From positions 1-41,578 of the forward strand of contig JAIUNY010000025.1 of NCBI GenBank assembly GCA_020161505.1: a stretch of DNA of 41,578 bases, read 5' to 3'. The position numbers were made by a program, and so were the translations under genes. The notes beneath the pieces were generated by a model. The model did not search any database. It had not been told where the DNA came from and was given only the letters and a program-made list of their open reading frames with translations. Source of the DNA: Armatimonadota bacterium. GTDB taxonomy: Bacteria > Armatimonadota > Fimbriimonadia > Fimbriimonadales > Fimbriimonadaceae. Shown piece by piece: positions 24,375-32,400 of this stretch; the first letter of the stretch is position 1; each line of letters starts with the position of its first letter.

Positions 24375-25445
24375 ATGGTCTTCATCGCCGCGACTCTGCT
24401 TCTTCATGCTCAGCAGACGAACTTGGATCCGGACGAGATCCACCAGCGACTGAGGACTCGCGTCAAGGCCGCAGCCGGCTTGACGTATACCGTGAAGACG
24501 TGGCAGATCGAGGGCAGCGAGAGTTCCCCGCCTCAGGTGACTCATGTTCGAGCGATGAAGCCCAACTTGCTTTGGAGCGAATCGGACTCGGAGTGCACCT
24601 ACTCGGACGGAAAGGTGGTCTACGATTTTGCCCCGCGCGCCAAAGTGTATCGGGTTCGTCCTGCAGCCGCTGATGGAATTTGGCTTCCCGTTGGGGCAGG
24701 CTTATTCGACTTTTGTGCGCCGAAGATCTACAACGTTAAGTACGCGAGAGTATCGAGGCAAGATTTTGCTGGGAAAAAGACGTATTGCTTGGAGTACGAC
24801 GAACCGGAGGTGCCGGGCCTCATCTTGAAAGTCTATGTTGATACTCAGTCGGAATTACCGGTCGGATGGGAACAGGTGACGGGCGACTCCATTTACCGAG
24901 GTGTATACACTCAGATTGACCTCAAAACCACATATCCTGTTGAATCTTTTAAGTGGCAGCCTCCCAGCGATGCCGTCGACAATGATAAAGTTCCGCGAGT
25001 ATCAAAGTTACTCAAACCCGGAACCGCAGCACCCGTACTTCCTCTCGCCGATCTGAATGGAAACCCTCTTCGATTGGCAGATTTGTGGTCTCAGAACCGC
25101 GGCCTTCTTGTCTGCTTCTGGTATCACGGCTGTGGATACTCTCAGCGGGAGCTGAAGTATCTTTCGGGTATCCAAGAACGTGCGCAGAAAGGAGGTTTGG
25201 ACTTCCTGTACGTCAATCGAGATGATTCCAAGAGCGTCATCAAGGAGTTTCTTGCTTCAACAAAATATAAGATGCGCATCGGGGTTGAAGGGCAGAAAGT
25301 AGCCGATGCCTACGGCGTTGTTGCCTATCCGACCCTTTACCTCATTGGTCCGAAAGGTGATATTGCCTATGTGTTGCAGGGATATGCAGACTCTGACCAA
25401 GCCGAAATTGAGAAGGAAATCGCGAAACTTGGCGTCAGGCTGTAG
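24375..25445 (+). CDS. LolA-like / thioredoxin-like exported protein
   Basis: A 356-residue two-domain protein. After a very short N-terminal hydrophobic segment (MVFIAATLLLHA), residues about 20-205 show the LolA/DUF2092-type beta-sheet pattern (TYTVKTWQIEG, VVYDFAPRAKVYRV, KVYVDTQSELPVGW). Residues about 215-356 form a TlpA/AhpC-type thioredoxin fold (FWYHGCGYSQREL, AYPTLYLIGPKG with its cis-proline). The active site is Cys253-G-Y-Ser256, a CxxS instead of CxxC, so normal disulphide reduction is unlikely unless a partner supplies a thiol. It starts at the first in-frame ATG after a stop; TAGCAT lies six bases before it. Single gene; periplasmic location inferred. Confidence 0.75.
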   Translation: MVFIAATLLLHAQQTNLDPDEIHQRLRTRVKAAAGLTYTVKTWQIEGSESSPPQVTHVRAMKPNLLWSESDSECTYSDGKVVYDFAPRAKVYRVRPAAADGIWLPVGAGLFDFCAPKIYNVKYARVSRQDFAGKKTYCLEYDEPEVPGLILKVYVDTQSELPVGWEQVTGDSIYRGVYTQIDLKTTYPVESFKWQPPSDAVDNDKVPRVSKLLKPGTAAPVLPLADLNGNPLRLADLWSQNRGLLVCFWYHGCGYSQRELKYLSGIQERAQKGGLDFLYVNRDDSKSVIKEFLASTKYKMRIGVEGQKVADAYGVVAYPTLYLIGPKGDIAYVLQGYADSDQAEIEKEIAKLGVRL

Positions 25446-25487
25446 TCAACATCAGTCAACTCTCCCTGCGATTCACCTTCCGATGAA

Positions 25488-25970
25488 CTAGTCGATGTAG
25501 ACGGTTTGGTCGTCCCAACACGTCTGCAGAAAGTCAATTTGGCCGAGATGAACCGTTGCGTGCCAGCCGGGAAGGTGGATCAGGTGGTCCATGGTGAAGG
25601 CTCCGCCATGTCCGGCTTCGAGCGTCGAATCAAGATCTTCCTGGCTGAGTCCGTCGATCGCCTCGATCACTTCTAGCGTCCCGCTTCGGAAAATTGCCTC
25701 GACCTCCTCTCTGGTGGTGATGGCGCGCTCCTCTTCGGTATTTTCGGCCAGCCACTGGTCGAGATCGGAGGGCTGAGGGAGCTGTTTTTCGCGGATCATC
25801 TTGGCGAATCGGCCCGCATAGAGGGCCGTGTGGGCGGCAATTCGCAGGGCGGATTTTGACGTCGGGGTTGGGCTCCAGTTGAGTCTGTCGTCTGGCACCT
25901 TCGAGAAGTTGCGGAGGAAGATCTCCATCTGCTGGATCGCACTTGCCTTCGCACGGTCGGCAGAGGTCAT
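25488..25970 (-). CDS. DinB-family protein
   Basis: A 160-residue DinB-superfamily protein. The metal triad is probably His47 (IAAHTAL) with His137 and His141 (GWHATVHLGQ). The ATG at 25970 is preferred over a start at 26111 because the family begins there and CATACT lies six bases upstream, a leaderless arrangement. It is a single gene convergent with the thioredoxin-like gene. It shares low similarity by eye with the other DinB proteins here, so these are probably independent family members rather than recent copies. Confidence 0.82.
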   Translation of the reverse strand: MTSADRAKASAIQQMEIFLRNFSKVPDDRLNWSPTPTSKSALRIAAHTALYAGRFAKMIREKQLPQPSDLDQWLAENTEEERAITTREEVEAIFRSGTLEVIEAIDGLSQEDLDSTLEAGHGGAFTMDHLIHLPGWHATVHLGQIDFLQTCWDDQTVYID

Positions 25971-26118
25971 TGTGGGAGTATGGCACGGTCGGATTTCGTC
26001 GCGGCAGCTGCCGACGGAAATGTCCGTGCAGGCGGATCGACCGATCCAGGGGCTGGATCCCCTTGCTGCATTGGGGGGAAATTCTCGTGCGTATTTTCCC
26101 GCACCTCTCAAGCTGAGC

Positions 26119-26149
26119 GAGGTTCGTCGGGGTGGGCCCGACGAACCTC
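26119..26149 (-). terminator. 13-bp perfect hairpin after the caspase-like lipoprotein
   Basis: GAGGTTCGTCGGG (26119-26131) pairs perfectly with CCCGACGAACCTC (26137-26149) around a 5-base loop. It lies 10 bases past the lipoprotein stop. No T run follows on either strand, so it may act as an mRNA-end structure or a bidirectional terminator. Confidence 0.5.
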
Positions 26150-26158
26150 AGGACAGGG

Positions 26159-28354
26159 CTACAGAGGCGTGATGATGCCGGTTCCTGAGCCGGTGACCGT
26201 CCCTCCGGCGGCCCGTGCCACGCTGAACGTGTAGGTGAACGCGGTGCGCCCGTTCGATAAGGTGGACACTTTCGAGACCGTCAGGGTGCCCGAGTCTCCC
26301 ATGGCAACCTGCTTGCTGTTGAGGTCATCGGGGTTGGTTTGATTCGTCGACAGAGTCAACTGGAACAGACCGGCGGAGACTTGTTGGCCCGTCCCAACCT
26401 TTGTCCAGGTGCCAGGTTGCACCGTTTCTCCCCGCGCCAGACCGATGGTCAGGAGGGCGCCGATGGTTTGGTCGGTTGCGCCGATGTTCGAGCTTGCGAA
26501 CAGGATCCGGGCCAGCCCCGAGGACTCATCGTCGTAGCTCGATCCTCCATCGAAGTAGCTGTAGGAGCCATTGGGCGGAGCCTTGCTGGGATCCCAGCCA
26601 CCCGCGACGGTGAAGGCCATCACCTGCTGGCTGATCGTCACGGTCAAGGTCTTGGAAGCAATCACTTGCCCCGCTTGGTTCAAGACATCAAGCTTGAGGA
26701 CATCAGTGCCTACCTCAGGTGCGGAGCGATATTCGACGGTCGGCTCGCTTCCGGTGACGGTCGATTTTCCGTTGACCTTGCCGCCTCCAGACGTGACCGT
26801 CCAGCGGAAGCGGGAGTTGGCGGGGATCGTGCCCGTTGCCGCAACGGCGGTTAGGGTCCGAATCGTGTCGGGCGTCGTGATCGCGATTTCGGGCGAGATC
26901 GTGATGGTGAACGGCTCCGGTTCTTGGTACCTAAAGCTATTGCTGAACAAGAATCCGGATGCGCTGGGCGCACCGATGGACCGCACCAAGAGAGTCCCCG
27001 ACTTCTCACCTGGCTTGTCGATGACGATCGAGGTCTCGCCCCAGGAGAGGACATTCTGGATTGTCCCGTTGAGCGTCACTGGTCCCTGCTGAGTACCGAA
27101 GAAGCCTTCAATCGTGACCGTCTCTTCGGTGGCATTCAGGGTGGCGGATCGGATCGAAGGGATCAAGGTCTGGTTGGCCTGAGATGCCCCGGAAGGCCGA
27201 TGGACAACATGATCGACCACGATGTCTTTCGTGTTTCGGCTTTGGTCCATCCGGAGGCCGCCCGTGGATCGAACCACGGTGAGACGCTCCTTCAGCTCGG
27301 GAGTGGTGAGGGGCCCGGGAGGGGCGGGATCGGAAGGAGTGGCGGCAAAGACGCCAAGGAGTCGGTCAAACACAAACGCGGTGGTCTCATCCGCCGTGAT
27401 GTTGAGCGCGGCTCCGTTCCAACCGGTGTAGCACGTGAGCCCGGGGATGGTGTCGGCGAAGGCGATGGCTGGCTGCCGGGCCGAGTGGCATGCATTGCTG
27501 AGCCAGAATGCGCCGGGGCGGAAGCTCATTCCGCGCTCTTGCAGATAGGCTTGGCTGAGTCCGTAGAAGACTTTTGTTTCGTAGGTTCGAGGCCCGGAGT
27601 AGATCCGCGTCACGACTTCCACCATCTTTTCGTCGGCAATCTGTTGGCGATACAGTTGGCTCGTCTCGCGAGTGACCTCCGTCGTCGAGCCGTAGAAGAG
27701 TTTCTTCACGCCGGTTCGGCTTTCGTCCACGAGTGCGTGGGATGAGGCCAACAACAGATCAAGGCCAGCGAGGCTCGGACCGGTTTCGGCGGTCAAGGTC
27801 TCAACTTGGACCTCAAATCCTTTGTCAGCGAGTTGAGCACGGAGTGGCTCGAGGTTAGGGACTCCAGCACCCAAGAATCCGTTAATGAACACGGCCTTCT
27901 TTCCCGAAACCAGATTTCTCGTGGCGCCCTCTCGGCTGACGGCGGTCAACCCGGAGCCTACGCTCTCGGCGGGGGCGCGGAGGAGGCTATCCACGAGCAC
28001 GATCAGCTTGCGTCCATCCTTGAACCAAGCAACGGGTTGATCCGACGAATTCAGCCGTGCGACGACGACCTTTTCCTGAGCCCGCATCGCGGCTAAGACC
28101 TTTTCGGTGACATCGGAGCCGCTCCCGGCATCCTGAAAAGCTTGGGTAATCGCCGCCGAGGCGGCTTCGTATTCGGCGTCCGAGACGCTCCCGTTGATGA
28201 ACGTGGGGAGGCCGGTTCCTCCGTGGCCGGCGCATCCGGCGGCAAAGAGTACGAGCGCAAGCAAGGCCAGGGTGATAAGCCGCTTGAGGTTCTCCTCCAC
28301 GATGCGATGGATCGGGGACAAGGATGTGATTCTTGTGTCCATGGTCGATTTCAC
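26159..28354 (-). CDS. Lipoprotein with caspase/CHAT-like region and Ig-like domains
   Basis: A 731-residue lipoprotein. Residues 25-41 form a lipoprotein signal with lipobox FAAG/Cys41. About 150-345 resembles the clan CD caspase/CHAT fold: a FINGF strand, a His in LLLASSHALVD (His206) and a Cys in FWLSNACHSA (Cys289), followed by GWNGAALNI and FVFDRLLG, much like the CHAT C-terminal pattern. About 400-480 resembles an IPT/TIG domain (VTIEGFFG, GETSIVIDKPG), and further Ig/PKD-like beta domains run to the end. Start is GTG at 28354, but GTG 28300 or ATG 28342 are possible; the lipobox is 40 residues in. The protein is likely anchored at the cell surface. The His/Cys assignment is from pattern only. 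A SARP-type regulator diverges from its start. Confidence 0.65.
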   Translation of the reverse strand: MKSTMDTRITSLSPIHRIVEENLKRLITLALLALVLFAAGCAGHGGTGLPTFINGSVSDAEYEAASAAITQAFQDAGSGSDVTEKVLAAMRAQEKVVVARLNSSDQPVAWFKDGRKLIVLVDSLLRAPAESVGSGLTAVSREGATRNLVSGKKAVFINGFLGAGVPNLEPLRAQLADKGFEVQVETLTAETGPSLAGLDLLLASSHALVDESRTGVKKLFYGSTTEVTRETSQLYRQQIADEKMVEVVTRIYSGPRTYETKVFYGLSQAYLQERGMSFRPGAFWLSNACHSARQPAIAFADTIPGLTCYTGWNGAALNITADETTAFVFDRLLGVFAATPSDPAPPGPLTTPELKERLTVVRSTGGLRMDQSRNTKDIVVDHVVHRPSGASQANQTLIPSIRSATLNATEETVTIEGFFGTQQGPVTLNGTIQNVLSWGETSIVIDKPGEKSGTLLVRSIGAPSASGFLFSNSFRYQEPEPFTITISPEIAITTPDTIRTLTAVAATGTIPANSRFRWTVTSGGGKVNGKSTVTGSEPTVEYRSAPEVGTDVLKLDVLNQAGQVIASKTLTVTISQQVMAFTVAGGWDPSKAPPNGSYSYFDGGSSYDDESSGLARILFASSNIGATDQTIGALLTIGLARGETVQPGTWTKVGTGQQVSAGLFQLTLSTNQTNPDDLNSKQVAMGDSGTLTVSKVSTLSNGRTAFTYTFSVARAAGGTVTGSGTGIITPL

Positions 28355-28462
28355 GATACATGCAGACCTTTGGAATGAACCGTTACAGAGGTTGTCCCAT
28401 TCCTGTGTTTCGCATCCCGAGCCGGAGGAAGAAGCTAGAATGGGGGAGTTCAGGCGACAAAG

Positions 28463-29863
28463 ATGTGGCGTCTCAGAATCCGAGGTCGGTTACGACTCCT
28501 GCTTCCGGACAACAAGCCTTGTCCGGGGCTGACTCAGCCGGAGCTGTTGCTCTTGGCGGTGCTCGCCGCGTCGTCTGGCGACTTCCTTTCCCGAGCTGAT
28601 CTGGCCTCGATGATCTGGGAGCCTGATCGTTGCCAGGATCCTCGAGCCTGCCTCCGCGTGGGACTGGCCCGCTTGCGATCTCGGCTCCCTGCCTTCGCCT
28701 TTCAGGAAGATCTTGACCGCCTCGGTCTCACGCCAGGCTGGCTGGAGGTCGAGACGATCGGGGTGGGAGAACTGTATCAGGGCTGCGATCAGATCTGGGC
28801 TAGAGAGAAGCGAAGGAGCGAGGCCGACGGTTCTGATTCTTCGCTCCTGTTGACGGAGGCCCGGAACTTAGCCGATGCCGCCCCGGTTTCGGCGGTCGAG
28901 TTTCTGGTCGAGAACGAGCGGGATTGGGAGTTCACGCCTTGGCACATTGTCCACCCCGTGCTGAAGACGACTCTCACGTCGACGACTGGCCAGAAATCCG
29001 CGCTCCGAAAAGCCCTCTTTGCCTGTGAGCGGCACATCGCCACGGTTCAAGGTGCGGGCTCTGGCGGAGACGAATTGCTGTCTCGCTTCTGCCGCGAAGC
29101 TTGCGCGGAGAGCGACTGGGTTCTCGCGAGCAAAGCTCTGCGGTCTCTTCTGGTTCGGGCGTCGGCTTGCGGGAACTTCCGAGATTCGCTCTACTGGTGT
29201 TCTGCCGGAGAGAGGCTCGCCTCTCGGCTCCGCGATCCTTACGCGAAAGCGGGACTGCTGGGCAATTGTGGAATCGCGCGGATCGACGCGATGGATTTTT
29301 CCGTTGGCATCCGGCTTCTGCAGGAAGGTGCCGATGCTTTCGCGCAAGCTGGTCATCCGAACGGTCAAGCCGCTCTCACCACCATTCGGTGTCGGGCGCT
29401 CGCTCTCTCTGGCCAGGTTCGGGAGGCGAGGGTCGTTTGGGATCAGGCAGGGGCGCATTACGCCACCTGCAAGGACGATCGCTTTGCGCCCTGGTACCGG
29501 CTCACCGAAGCCTTGATTTGCCGATCCGGGGGCGACTTTTCGGGAGCCAAGCGCATTGCGGAAGAGCTGCTTTTCTCCGAAGGGTTCCGTCCCGGCATCA
29601 GTTTTGTTGCCGCTTGCGCGGAGACGATTGCCTCCGGGCGAGCGGCTCACGGAGAACTTGGGAGCGCAGCGAGTTGGCTCTGGTTTGCCCGCGCGTGTCA
29701 GAGGGTGAACAACGGGGCGCCGAGCCCGCTCGAACGACACGGATGGAGGGAGATTCGGACGCAGCTTGCTTCGGATTTGAGTGCCTCCGAATGCCGGGCG
29801 CTGAGACGTCGCGCGGCACGGTTGGTCGAGTTGCGCTCGATCAGCGTCGAGAGCGGGCCCTGA
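28463..29863 (+). CDS. SARP/BTAD-like transcriptional regulator with helical repeats
   Basis: A 466-residue protein. The N-terminal region (about 1-100) has the OmpR-type winged-helix pattern of SARP/BTAD regulators (LRIRGRLRLLL, LTQPELLLLAVLAAS, DLASMIWEP, LRVGLARLRSRL). Residues about 130-440 are helix-rich and TPR-like, as in AfsR/SARP proteins. It would bind DNA and sense an unknown signal through the repeats. It diverges from the caspase-like lipoprotein over 108 bp. That gap holds TAGAAT at 28436-28441 and an imperfect inverted repeat (GGAATG 28372-28377 with CATTCC 28398-28403), so it may control both. It has no ATPase domain, unlike the larger AfsR class. Confidence 0.75.
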   Translation: MWRLRIRGRLRLLLPDNKPCPGLTQPELLLLAVLAASSGDFLSRADLASMIWEPDRCQDPRACLRVGLARLRSRLPAFAFQEDLDRLGLTPGWLEVETIGVGELYQGCDQIWAREKRRSEADGSDSSLLLTEARNLADAAPVSAVEFLVENERDWEFTPWHIVHPVLKTTLTSTTGQKSALRKALFACERHIATVQGAGSGGDELLSRFCREACAESDWVLASKALRSLLVRASACGNFRDSLYWCSAGERLASRLRDPYAKAGLLGNCGIARIDAMDFSVGIRLLQEGADAFAQAGHPNGQAALTTIRCRALALSGQVREARVVWDQAGAHYATCKDDRFAPWYRLTEALICRSGGDFSGAKRIAEELLFSEGFRPGISFVAACAETIASGRAAHGELGSAASWLWFARACQRVNNGAPSPLERHGWREIRTQLASDLSASECRALRRRAARLVELRSISVESGP

Positions 29864-29998
29864 TCCGCGGCGGGGAGAAGAGCTTTCGCTCCGGCCGTGG
29901 CCTCCATAGGTAACCGAGGGGGTTGGCGATTTGTGTTCAACGCGGGAATCGATCTCAACGCAGAGGATCTTTCGCCCGGCAGATATACTGTCCGTTCC

Positions 29999-30952
29999 AT
30001 GAGCCTGCTTTCCCTGATGCTCCTCCCGATTCTCGCCCCGACGCCTTCCGTTGAAACCCAGCTCGCGGAGATTGAGGCGGCTTCAAAAGGGCATTTGGGG
30101 GCAGCGGTGATCACGAAGGACAGCCGCCATTACTCGCGCAAAGACGAGCGGTTTTCGTTGCAGAGTGTGATGAAGATGGTGGTCTCGATGACCGCGCTGG
30201 ATCTGGTGGATCAGGGGAAGTGGAAGCTCGATCAGAAATTCACCTTCCGGCGATCCGATCTCAGCGTTTCGTGGCAACCTCTCATCGAGAAGTTAGGGGA
30301 GAAGGATTCCATGACCGTGACGGTCGCCGAGTGCATCGAGATCACTACGCAGAACAGTTGCAGTGCCGCCGGGGATTTTCTCATTCGCAAGATGGGCGGG
30401 ACTCAGGTGGTGAATGCCTTTTTAAAGAAGCATCAGATCGTGGGGATGTCGGTGGATCGACAGGAACGCGATTTGCAGACTCAGGTCGGCGGAACCACTT
30501 GGTCTGCGGAAATGGTGGATCCAGCCAAGTTCGAATTCGCGCTGGATCGCGTTCCTGAAAAGCTGAAGGATGAAGCCTATTTGCGCTACCAAAAGGATAA
30601 GCGCGACACTACCACGCCGGCCGCGATGGGTTTGCTGTTGGAGAAACTTGTTACGGGCAAGCTGCTTTCTCCTAAGCTGACGAAATACTACATGGGTGTG
30701 ATGGAGGGAACCGAAACCGGGGCAGATCGATTGAAAGCGGGGGTTCCCGCGGGCTGGATTCTCGGGCATAAAACGGGCACGAGCTCCACCCACAAGGGTC
30801 TGGCCTGGGCCACTAATGATGTCGGCTACGCCCGCCGTCCGAGCGGGGAATGGGTGATCATGGTCGGCCTGCTTCGGGGGTCTCGATTGGACTACGACGA
30901 GCGCGAGACCATTCTTCGCCAGGTCGCGGAAGTGGCGCTGCGCGGGCTGTAG
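29999..30952 (+). CDS. Class A beta-lactamase-like exported protein
   Basis: A 317-residue serine beta-lactamase-fold protein with a signal-like N-terminus (MSLLSLMLLPILAP). The active-site SxxK is Ser56-V-M-Lys59, the omega-loop motif is Glu156-R-D-L-Gln160 (canonical ExxLN, with Gln in place of Asn), and Lys258-T-Gly260 is intact. The usual SDN triad reads Ser120-Cys-Ser122. Whether it still hydrolyses beta-lactams is therefore uncertain; a wall-related esterase or a divergent lactamase is possible. ATG 29999 is chosen because it begins the signal peptide, with TATACT at 29984-29989. It is a single gene after the SARP regulator. A hairpin (GGCCCGG/CCGGGCC) follows. Confidence 0.8.
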   Translation: MSLLSLMLLPILAPTPSVETQLAEIEAASKGHLGAAVITKDSRHYSRKDERFSLQSVMKMVVSMTALDLVDQGKWKLDQKFTFRRSDLSVSWQPLIEKLGEKDSMTVTVAECIEITTQNSCSAAGDFLIRKMGGTQVVNAFLKKHQIVGMSVDRQERDLQTQVGGTTWSAEMVDPAKFEFALDRVPEKLKDEAYLRYQKDKRDTTTPAAMGLLLEKLVTGKLLSPKLTKYYMGVMEGTETGADRLKAGVPAGWILGHKTGTSSTHKGLAWATNDVGYARRPSGEWVIMVGLLRGSRLDYDERETILRQVAEVALRGL

Positions 30953-30968
30953 ACACGGTAGCCCAATC

Positions 30969-30995
30969 GGCCCGGTTCAAAGACTGCCCCGGGCC
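30969..30995. terminator. Shared hairpin between convergent genes
   Basis: GGCCCGG (30969-30975) pairs with CCGGGCC (30989-30995) between the beta-lactamase-like gene and the convergent alpha/beta hydrolase. There is no long T run on either side. Confidence 0.4.
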
Positions 30996-31019
30996 GCTCC
31001 CCCCTATCCGGCCGCAGCC

Positions 31020-31922
31020 TTACTTCGAGTGACGCCCGACGAACTCCACGATCGACCGGCCGAATGAGGGATCGATCAAGGTGGTCATGTGGTCTTTGCC
31101 TTCGATGGTTTTGAACTCGGCGTTCGGCAACACGGAGCGGGCTTCGGCGATTCGGGCGAGGATATAGGGGCCCTCTTTGCTGCCGTAGAGAAAGAGAGTC
31201 GGGGTGGTGAGCTGAGCGAGTCGGTCGGCTTTGACCTCCAGCTGACCGAACGACCGGCCCGCCGCGCCAAGCGCCCTCACGTCTTGGTGACCGTACAACT
31301 GCGCGGCAAATTTCTCAGCGTCGGCTTCGCTGGGTTTTGGCATTCCGGCGGGGGTACGCTCGCGCAGATATTCGCCCATCTTGCCCTTTTCGGCAGCGTC
31401 GGCAAAGGCGTCGGCTTCGCTGAATCCCTTCACCTCGCGGATATCCAGCACGGGCGCACTGCCTCCGTAGACCACTGATTTCACTCGTTCCGGAGCGAGA
31501 TCCACGACTTTGCCTGCGACATACGAGCCCATCGAATAGCCGACAATGTGCGCCTTTTCGATTTTGAGATGATCCAGCAGCCTCACGACGTCGGCCGCCA
31601 TCTCCGAGCCGTAGCTGGCCGGGTTGTGGGGTTTGTCGCTCAGGCCATGCCCGCGCAGATCAATCGCGATCACCTGCATTCCCGGAGGAGGGCTCAGCTT
31701 GGGATTCTGCCGTGTGCCGGGTCCCCAGGTGCTGGCTTCGCCTTGCCATCCGTGGAGCAGAACCAGTGGTTCACCGGTTCCGGCAATCAGATATCGAATC
31801 TTGGTGCCCTTGGAATCGAAGGTCTCGCTGCGCGTCTGAGCCGATGCCCCGGGCGATTGGCAGCCGATGAGGGCGGCGACGGAGAGTCCAACCAAGATGA
31901 GTCGAGCAAAAGGAGCGTTCAT
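31020..31922 (-). CDS. Alpha/beta hydrolase lipoprotein
   Basis: A 300-residue alpha/beta hydrolase anchored as a lipoprotein (lipobox ALIG/Cys21). The core is typical: LVLLHGWQG (53-61, oxyanion region), IDLRGHGLSD (87-96), nucleophile Ser130 in VGYSMGS, and His near the C-terminus in EGKDHMT. The ATG at 31922, with AGGA upstream, begins the signal peptide; a longer frame to 31994 adds 24 residues. Its promoter region holds the box CTTTGCAACCGTT, in exact inverted relation to the same box before the divergent ECF sigma operon, so it is probably a member of that sigma factor's regulon. Substrate unknown; ester hydrolysis at the envelope is likely. Confidence 0.85.
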   Translation of the reverse strand: MNAPFARLILVGLSVAALIGCQSPGASAQTRSETFDSKGTKIRYLIAGTGEPLVLLHGWQGEASTWGPGTRQNPKLSPPPGMQVIAIDLRGHGLSDKPHNPASYGSEMAADVVRLLDHLKIEKAHIVGYSMGSYVAGKVVDLAPERVKSVVYGGSAPVLDIREVKGFSEADAFADAAEKGKMGEYLRERTPAGMPKPSEADAEKFAAQLYGHQDVRALGAAGRSFGQLEVKADRLAQLTTPTLFLYGSKEGPYILARIAEARSVLPNAEFKTIEGKDHMTTLIDPSFGRSIVEFVGRHSK

Positions 31923-31932
31923 CGCCCATCCT

Positions 31933-31962
31933 GAGTGGGCCAGGACACAAACGGTTGCAAAG
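31933..31962 (-). promoter_or_regulatory. ECF-type promoter for the hydrolase lipoprotein
   Basis: On the minus strand, CTTTGCAACCGTT (31962-31950), 12 bases, then CACTC (31937-31933), about 11 bases before the ATG. TGCAAC with 17 bases to AsTC is the -35/-10 layout of ECF sigma promoters. It mirrors the plus-strand copy exactly in box and spacing. Confidence 0.65.
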
Positions 31963-31986
31963 TCCCGGCGATGAATTTCTGAAAAT

Positions 31987-32016
31987 CTTTGCAACCGTTC
32001 CCGGGGTCGCCTAGTC
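31987..32016 (+). promoter_or_regulatory. ECF-type promoter for the ECF sigma operon
   Basis: CTTTGCAACCGTT (31987-31999), 12 bases, then TAGTC (32012-32016), 9 bases before GTG 32026. The 13-base box is an exact inverted copy of the one at 31950-31962; the -10 parts (GCCyAsTC) also match at the same distance, so the sigma factor probably autoregulates. Confidence 0.65.
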
Positions 32017-32025
32017 CATGAGGGC

Positions 32026-32400
32026 GTGAGTTACTCTCTCGGCGATGGTCTGGTCACGCTGGCTCTGGCGGCGGGGATTGTGGGCTATGTGTTTGTCGAA
32101 CGCCGGTACCGGATCCAGCGGCTGCAAATTGTGCATGCCGAACGCATGAAGGCGATGGAGCAGGGGATCCCGCTGGTGGAAGTCGGGGAAGATCGGGAGG
32201 GAGAGCGCAAACCTGCGGATACCCGGACGCTGCCGCTTATCGGGCTGATGCTGCTGGCTTTTGCCGTCGGTGCGATGATTGTGATGTTCGCGATCCTGCC
32301 TGTCACACAAAAGCACCTTTGGGTTGCCCCGCTGCCTGTGGCGTTCATGGGCCTCGGGCTGCTTTGGTACCACCTTGTTTTGGAGAAACCACGGTTCTGA
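32026..32400 (+). CDS. DUF6249-like membrane protein
   Basis: A 124-residue inner-membrane protein with three membrane segments: about 7-24, 70-93 and 98-116. Between them RMKAMEQGIPLVEV (about 40-53) resembles the MxxIEKGIP-type cytoplasmic motif of DUF6249 proteins, which often accompany ECF sigma genes. It starts at GTG 32026, nine bases after the ECF-type promoter. Its TGA overlaps the likely CTG start of the sigma gene (CTGA), so the two are coupled. It probably takes part in signalling or membrane anchoring for the sigma factor, but this is inference. Confidence 0.7.
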   Translation: MSYSLGDGLVTLALAAGIVGYVFVERRYRIQRLQIVHAERMKAMEQGIPLVEVGEDREGERKPADTRTLPLIGLMLLAFAVGAMIVMFAILPVTQKHLWVAPLPVAFMGLGLLWYHLVLEKPRF

